From Spirochaetota bacterium (lineage in GTDB: Bacteria; Spirochaetota; Leptospiria; Turneriellales; Turneriellaceae), in assembly GCA_029561505.1 (NCBI GenBank), contig JAKQXK010000719.1:1-11280 (forward strand): 11,280 bases of DNA. Direction: 5' to 3'. Shown here piece after piece: positions 7,283-11,280 of the stretch (positions are counted from its first letter, which is position 1; each line of letters begins with the position of its first letter). The notes below the pieces were generated by a model. That model was not told the DNA's origin. It did not search any database and saw only the letters and a program-made list of their open reading frames with translations. The translations under genes and the position numbers were made by a program.

Positions 7283-8754
7283 GTACCCCGGTTCAAAACC
7301 CGGACACACAACCAAGAGTATTTTCAACTGCTGAAATATTGCGCTTACTCAGCGAAATTCCCGGCATGACCGAAGCAAAGGCCGCGCAGCTGCGCCGCCA
7401 CTGGCAGCTGCTGGTTGAGTCTGACGACAAAACCGACCTCACGCGCCTTGAAACGACGCAAGAGATTGCCATCAAACATTACCTCGACTGCGCGATGCCG
7501 TTGAAGTTCACCAAACTGCCCTCGCCCTTGCTCGACATCGGCAGCGGTGCGGGGTTTCCCGGTCTGGTGCTCAAAATTCTGTCGCCTGAGACCGAGGTAA
7601 TTCTCGGTGAGGTGCGGCCGAAGCGCACGCGGTTTCTGCAGCAGGTGATAGATGAACTCGGCCTCACGGGCGTGCAGGTCTTCGCTCACCGCATAGGCCC
7701 GCAGTTTCCGCTTGAGATACAGGGGGTGGCGACGCGTGCGCTCGAGAGCTGCCGCGACACTCTCTACCGCGTTGCACCATTTCTGCCAAAGGGTGGGCGC
7801 GTGCTGCTGCTCAAAGGCCCTAAAGGCGACGACGAGATTGGTGAAGCGCTTGCCGAGATGAAAGACTTTGCACACGAGAAAACATACAGCTATAATCTCG
7901 CCGGCACTCGTAATGAGCGACGCCTTGTGATCATGCGACGCGAACGAGAAAGCGTGCGCAAAACTGTCGGCCAGGCCGAAGCGCCGCGCACCACTTACCG
8001 TGTGACAGAAATCACCTCGCGCGCGAACGATCAGTTCAAGGGTTTTCTTGCGCTGAGCGAAGCCAAAGGCATTCGCAAAGAGAAACTTTTTCTGGTCAGC
8101 GGCGAAAAACTCGTGCAAGAGATTCTGTCGACGCCACGCCTCAAGGCCTCGCTACAGACGCTGCTCGTTTCATCTGACATGCCCGCGCAGGCCCACGAAG
8201 TTAATACCATTATGCTGGCGCCGGCGCTTTTTCGCGAGGTGGATCTATTGGGTACCCGCTACGCGATCGCCGTAATGCGCCTGCCCGAGCTCGAAACCTG
8301 GCAGAGCCCTGTAACCGAGAATGGCGTTACAGTCTTTCTGCCATTTCAAGACCCGGCGAATATCGGCGCAGCGATACGCTCTGCAGCGGCCTTTGGTGCG
8401 CGCCGCGTCGTGCTGGCAGAAGAGGCGGCTTCTCCTTTTTTACCCAAAGCCGTACGCGCTGCGGCCAACGCACTTTTTCACGTCGAGCTGATGCGCGGGC
8501 CGAGGCTCGCAGAAATTCTCACCAGAGTGCCCGGCATCTTCAGACTCGACATGCAGGGCGAAGCACTGCATGAGGTGAAATTTCCGGCTTCGGTGAATCT
8601 TTTGGCGGGCGTAGAAGGTTACGGTTTCGCCGAAACAGGTGACAGCCGTGCGATCACGATTGCGATGCAACCGGGGGTCGAGTCGCTGAATGCACAGACG
8701 GCGCTCAGCATAGCCCTCTATGAAATTCGCCGAAGGCAGCTCGCTCCGCAATGA
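7267..8754 (+). CDS. rsmG: Fusion: RsmG (16S rRNA m7G527 methyltransferase) + SpoU/TrmH 2'-O-ribose methyltransferase
   Basis: One uninterrupted frame of 495 residues encodes two RNA methyltransferases. Residues about 24-225 are RsmG (GidB), which methylates N7 of the conserved G in the 530 loop of 16S rRNA. They carry a start helix ILRLLSEI, the SAM loop LLDIGSGAGFPGL (88-100), RPKRTRFLQQV, TRALESCRDTL and GGRVLLLKGPKG. Residues about 246-495 are a SpoU-class protein. An L30e-like substrate-binding part, ITSRANDQFKG (249-259) through SGEKLVQEIL, is followed by the three knot motifs: DPANIGAAIRSA (362-373, catalytic Arg371), LLAGVEGYG (445-453) and ESLNAQTALSIALYE (472-486). All key residues are present in both halves. 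The start is uncertain. GTG 7267 overlaps the divergent gene; TTG 7339 keeps the first helix without overlap; ATG 7366 loses that helix. No ribosome binding site settles it. The target of the second domain is unknown. Confidence 0.9.
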   Translation: MKRQTRTPVQNPDTQPRVFSTAEILRLLSEIPGMTEAKAAQLRRHWQLLVESDDKTDLTRLETTQEIAIKHYLDCAMPLKFTKLPSPLLDIGSGAGFPGLVLKILSPETEVILGEVRPKRTRFLQQVIDELGLTGVQVFAHRIGPQFPLEIQGVATRALESCRDTLYRVAPFLPKGGRVLLLKGPKGDDEIGEALAEMKDFAHEKTYSYNLAGTRNERRLVIMRRERESVRKTVGQAEAPRTTYRVTEITSRANDQFKGFLALSEAKGIRKEKLFLVSGEKLVQEILSTPRLKASLQTLLVSSDMPAQAHEVNTIMLAPALFREVDLLGTRYAIAVMRLPELETWQSPVTENGVTVFLPFQDPANIGAAIRSAAAFGARRVVLAEEAASPFLPKAVRAAANALFHVELMRGPRLAEILTRVPGIFRLDMQGEALHEVKFPASVNLLAGVEGYGFAETGDSRAITIAMQPGVESLNAQTALSIALYEIRRRQLAPQ

Positions 8755-9599
8755 TCTGCGTGCTCTGCCAGGGGCCGCTGCAGCCCCACCTCAAGAAAGC
8801 GGGTGCTGATAAAAAAATGTATTCGGTCATGCGCTGTGCAAAATGCAGCGTGTGGCAAATCGATCCGCTGCCTTCTGAAGGCGAGCTTGCCGCGCTTTAC
8901 CAGAGCGAATACTTCAAGGTGCGCAGCGACCGGGGTTATGCCGACTATGCGTCAGAAAAGATCTACCGCTCGGTGGTGGCTACGCTTGAAAAGAATCTGC
9001 GCGACCTGCATTTCCCGGCATGGGAAAATTCGCTTGGCGAAAACAAATCGCTGCTCGAGGTCGGCTGCGCTGCCGGTCACGCTGTAGCCTGGTTTGCTCA
9101 GCGCGGCTGGCATGCGCTCGGCATGGATATTGCCCACGAGATGATCGAAGCCGGCAAAAAGGCAGGGCGCCCCCTCGTCGAAGCGGATTTTCTGCAACAT
9201 GATTTTGGCGCGGCCAGGTTCGACCTGATCACGCACTGGGCGACACTCGAACACCTACCGCAGGCCGAAGCCTTTTTGAGGCGCATGCGCACGCTGCTCG
9301 CCGAAGGCGGCAAGATTTACCTCAGCACCTGCAACACCGGTTATTTCGCGCGGCGCTATGGTACCGCATGGCGCTACCTCAATGTTCCGGAGCACGTGTT
9401 CTACTTTAATCGCAAATCGTTGCGAATGCTCGCCGAAAAATGCGGACTAAAGCTCGTGCGCGCGTTCAGTTATGGTTCCGGGTTTACCACGCGCGAGAAC
9501 GCTTCGTGGTGGTACCGGGCTCAGAAACACGTCGCCGACCGCCTTGCTCGCTTTTTTCTGACGGGTGACATGATTGTGATAGAATTGCAGCATCTCTGA
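8751..9599 (+). CDS. SAM-dependent methyltransferase with N-terminal zinc-ribbon
   Basis: This 282-residue class I methyltransferase has C3-x2-C6 and C29-x2-C32 pairs that form a likely zinc ribbon. The conserved DPLPSEGELAALYQSEYF (39-56) that follows is the usual lead-in for this type. The Rossmann part has motif I LLEVGCAAGHA (101-111) and an acidic residue at the second strand, GMDIAHE (124-130, Asp126). DLITHWATLEHLP (158-170), GGKIYLSTCN (186-195) and VPEHVFYFNRKSLRMLAEKCGL (212-233) then follow. It resembles the Methyltransf_23-type group often acting on lipids, sugars or quinone-like small molecules; the substrate cannot be assigned. Its ATG overlaps the upstream TGA as ATGA, so it is translationally coupled to the rsmG fusion. 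The last four codons and the stop lie inside the 20-bp stem that follows. Confidence 0.9.
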   Translation: MICVLCQGPLQPHLKKAGADKKMYSVMRCAKCSVWQIDPLPSEGELAALYQSEYFKVRSDRGYADYASEKIYRSVVATLEKNLRDLHFPAWENSLGENKSLLEVGCAAGHAVAWFAQRGWHALGMDIAHEMIEAGKKAGRPLVEADFLQHDFGAARFDLITHWATLEHLPQAEAFLRRMRTLLAEGGKIYLSTCNTGYFARRYGTAWRYLNVPEHVFYFNRKSLRMLAEKCGLKLVRAFSYGSGFTTRENASWWYRAQKHVADRLARFFLTGDMIVIELQHL

Positions 9600-9627
9600 C
9601 GGCGCAAGCCGTCAGAGATGCTGCAAT
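9584..9627. terminator. Perfect 20-bp stem with GCAA tetraloop between convergent genes
   Basis: Positions 9584-9603 are the exact reverse complement of 9608-9627, with loop GCAA at 9604-9607. The left arm contains the last codons and stop of the methyltransferase, and the right arm ends on the final base of the aldehyde dehydrogenase stop (9627-9629). The hairpin therefore forms at the 3' end of both transcripts, which suits a shared bidirectional terminator. Neither strand has a run of T after the stem, so it is not a canonical intrinsic terminator. It could instead be a 3'-end-stabilising structure, or a Rho-dependent end trimmed back to the stem. Confidence 0.7.
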
Positions 9628-11054
9628 CACATAATATGTCGAATAAACTTCTGGAAAGTCTCTCTGAACTGCCCGCCATAGGGTGGGTAGAAAATCTGCA
9701 TCGGGTTGAAGAGCCGCGATTGTTTGAAAACCGCGCGTTCGTGCGAGAATGCCTTGAAGCCGTGGTGGCCGTGGTAGCGACCGAGACCGCTGTTGTTGCA
9801 GCCGCCGAACGGGAGCTTCGGGTTCACAAACTGCATGAGGCAGTCGTTGACCGACGTACCGCCCGCTGCGGTGTTGCGTATCACGTTTTCAACTGTGCTT
9901 TCAGACGAAGAGAAAACATAGAGCGCCAGTGGCTTTTCGCCGCGGCGAATGTATTCGAGTGCCTCATCGAGATGACGGTAAGTGATAATTGGCAAGACCG
10001 GCCCGAAAATTTCTTCTTCGAGAATGCGGCTGCCTTCGGCGATATCGGTGATAACTGTCGGTGAAATGTAGTTGTCGTGTTCGTCGGTATCTGCGCCGAA
10101 CGCGATTTGTGCACCGCGTTTTTTTGCATCGTCGATCAGACCTTTGACGCGCTCAAAATGGCGTTGGTTGACGATGCGGCAGAAGTCAGAAGAGTTACGC
10201 CATTCGATCGGCGTCTGGCCATAGAAGCCCTTCACGGTGTCGTGAATCGCGTCGATGAGTGCCTCTTTCTTGTCTTCTGAGACCAGCACGTAGTCGGGCG
10301 CGATACAGGTTTGGCCCGCATTGACCCACTTGCCCCACGCGATACGTTTGCCCGCCTCGCGAATATCAGCCGTATTCTCAACGATAACCGGTGACTTGCC
10401 GCCGAGCTCGAGAGTGCAGGCAGAGAGGTGCTCAGCTGCAGCGCGCATGACAACCTTACCGATTGACGGCGCTCCCGTGAAGAACATGTGGTCGAATGGC
10501 AGTTTGAGCAGTTCAGATGAAACCGAGGCATCACCCTGAAATACGGCGACTTCTTCTTCGTAGAAGAGGTCTTTCAGAATGCGCGCCAGAAACTCAGCCG
10601 TATGCGGTGCATATTCAGAAGGTTTCAGCATCACGGTGTTGCCAGCAGCGATGGCGCTAATGAGCGGGGCGATGCTGAGGTTGAACGGATAGTTCCACGG
10701 AGCGATGATGAGGGTCTGCCCCAGAGGCTCGTAGTGAATTTCGCTGCGCGCGGTGCCGAGATGAATCGGGGTCTCGACGACCTTTGGGCGCATCCAGTCG
10801 GGCAGGTTCTTGAGCGTGTCGTGTATTTCAGCGATGACTGGCAGAACTTCTGCGAGGTCGGCCTCTTCGCGGGGCTTTTTATAGTCTTGCCACAGCGCCT
10901 GGTAGAGATTTTCGCTTTCAGCAAATATTTTCTCTTTGAGCTTCTTCAGCTTTTCGCGGCGCTCTTGCGCAGTCGTCTGGCGCAGGCTCCACTTGAATTT
11001 TTTCTGCAGCTCGAAGACGCGTAGTATTTCGGCCTTGGTACTTTTTTCTGGCAT
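9627..11054 (-). CDS. NAD(P)-dependent aldehyde dehydrogenase, ALDH3-like
   Basis: The enzyme oxidises aldehydes to carboxylic acids. This 475-residue protein has the oxyanion-hole Asn in APWNYPF (N121), the cofactor Lys in MLKPSE (K144), FTGAPSIGK (192-200), the general base in LELGGKSP (E216) and the catalytic Cys in NAGQTC (C250). EEEIFGP (346-352), PFGGCNNSGLGRYHG (415-429) and a C-terminal YPPYGGQF tail follow. The compact length, the GRYHGHHGFKAFSH block and the YPP tail match the class 3 group (fatty, medium-chain or aromatic aldehydes) better than ALDH1/2. I choose ATG 11054 because AGGGGAG sits at 11058-11064 on the coding strand; the frame also opens at 11087. The exact substrate is unknown. 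It converges on the methyltransferase gene and has no partner gene on its own strand within the window. Confidence 0.93.
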   Translation of the reverse strand: MPEKSTKAEILRVFELQKKFKWSLRQTTAQERREKLKKLKEKIFAESENLYQALWQDYKKPREEADLAEVLPVIAEIHDTLKNLPDWMRPKVVETPIHLGTARSEIHYEPLGQTLIIAPWNYPFNLSIAPLISAIAAGNTVMLKPSEYAPHTAEFLARILKDLFYEEEVAVFQGDASVSSELLKLPFDHMFFTGAPSIGKVVMRAAAEHLSACTLELGGKSPVIVENTADIREAGKRIAWGKWVNAGQTCIAPDYVLVSEDKKEALIDAIHDTVKGFYGQTPIEWRNSSDFCRIVNQRHFERVKGLIDDAKKRGAQIAFGADTDEHDNYISPTVITDIAEGSRILEEEIFGPVLPIITYRHLDEALEYIRRGEKPLALYVFSSSESTVENVIRNTAAGGTSVNDCLMQFVNPKLPFGGCNNSGLGRYHGHHGFKAFSHERAVFKQSRLFNPMQIFYPPYGGQFRETFQKFIRHIM

Positions 11055-11087
11055 ATGCTCCCCTGACAATTTCACCGATGGCGACAA

Positions 11088-11100
11088 GATATTTTGTATC
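11088..11100 (-). promoter_or_regulatory. Possible -10 region for the aldehyde dehydrogenase gene
   Basis: On the minus strand GATACAAAATATC is an AT-rich patch with 4-bp inverted arms (GATA/TATC), 34 nt upstream of the chosen start. Within it CAAAAT matches 4 of 6 bases of a sigma-70 -10 box, and TTGTGT lies 16 nt further upstream as a poor -35. It is the best candidate I see in this intergenic stretch, but it is weak. Confidence 0.2.
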
Positions 11101-11162
11101 CTTCAGCGAAAGACACAACCTGCCACCGGCCTTCAGGTCGCATAATATGCCCGATTGGTGGC

Positions 11163-11182
11163 GCAGGCTTGTAAAAACCTGC
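11163..11182. other. Small hairpin in the right-hand intergenic region
   Basis: On the minus strand, 7-nt arms GCAGGTT and AGCCTGC (one T-G wobble) enclose a 6-nt loop. On the plus strand a run of seven T follows the stem after a 10-nt gap (11193-11199). It could end a minus-strand gene entering from the right, or be chance. The stretch 11055-11280 otherwise shows no convincing complete gene, RNA gene or repeat. Confidence 0.25.
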
Positions 11183-11197
11183 TAAATACCGATTTTT

Positions 11198-11280
11198 TTA
11201 ACCGATACGCGGCCAGAAGCGAACCAACCGGATCAAAAAGGCTTTACGACGGGCACTCGCGCTTTCCCTGCAGTGTGGCC
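11198..11280 (-). CDS. Possible 3' end of a minus-strand gene entering from the right edge
   Basis: One minus-strand frame is open from the window edge to a TAA at 11198-11200 and gives about 26 residues, basic with a hydrophobic patch and ending FLIRLVRFWPRIG. The other two minus frames stop within about 50 nt. The length is within chance expectation. If real, it would lie upstream of, and co-directional with, the aldehyde dehydrogenase gene, with the small hairpin at 11163-11182 between them. The family is not recognised. Confidence 0.2.
   Translation of the reverse strand, partial: PHCRESASARRKAFLIRLVRFWPRIG

Noticed and set aside
7283..7312. tRNA-like T-arm sequence (GGTTCAAAACC followed by ...ACAACCA)
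   Set aside because: The flanking arms do not form a proper 5-bp T stem (CCGGG against CCGGG), and no acceptor partner or anticodon arm lies at the right distance on either strand.
9618..10064. 148-residue plus-strand frame after the stem-loop
   Set aside because: It is antisense to the C-terminal half of the aldehyde dehydrogenase, whose motifs are unambiguous.
1..11280. CRISPR array, insertion sequence or phage module
   Set aside because: I found no spaced direct repeats, transposase or integrase motifs, terminal inverted repeats or target duplications. Every long frame is a cellular gene.

Overview
The window looks like ordinary chromosome of a diderm (LPS-type outer membrane) bacterium with moderately high GC. 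It holds a full-length LptD-like outer-membrane protein and signal peptides of Gram-negative type. The flavour of the proteins (a secreted ankyrin-repeat protein, a low-cysteine LptD, unusual enzyme fusions, frequent GTG starts) makes me lean towards a leptospiral spirochaete of the Turneriella/Leptonema kind. That lineage call is an inference from memory and not a match I could run. I see no mobile element, CRISPR array, rRNA or tRNA.

Layout. (a) 1-105: probable 3' end of an unidentified gene. (b) 201-3981, plus strand: a tight four-gene run with junctions of 0 nt, an 11-nt overlap and 6 nt. It encodes a secreted ankyrin-repeat protein, a small three-helix membrane protein, the tRNA 2-thiocytidine enzyme TtcA, and a 552-residue protein whose C-terminal half is quinolinate phosphoribosyltransferase (NadC). 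(c) 3985-7282, minus strand: an RluA-type pseudouridine synthase followed after 31 nt by lptD, whose stop lies 3 nt from the nadC stop. (d) 7267-9599, plus strand: a single open frame joining RsmG (16S rRNA m7G methyltransferase) to a SpoU/TrmH 2'-O-ribose methyltransferase, coupled by an ATGA overlap to a zinc-ribbon SAM methyltransferase. (e) 9584-9627: a perfect 20-bp stem with a GCAA loop between two convergent genes. (f) 9627-11054, minus strand: a class-3-type aldehyde dehydrogenase, then about 225 nt with no convincing complete gene.

How the genes work together. Four RNA-modifying activities (TtcA, RluA-like, RsmG, SpoU/TrmH) sit within about 7.3 kb, next to one NAD-biosynthesis enzyme and one LPS-export protein. 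The two most unusual items are enzyme fusions. One is NadC behind an N-terminal half that resembles a GntR/FadR-type regulator. The other is RsmG fused to a knotted 2'-O-methyltransferase. Both are continuous frames in the sequence given. The regulatory reading of the NadC fusion is my hypothesis.
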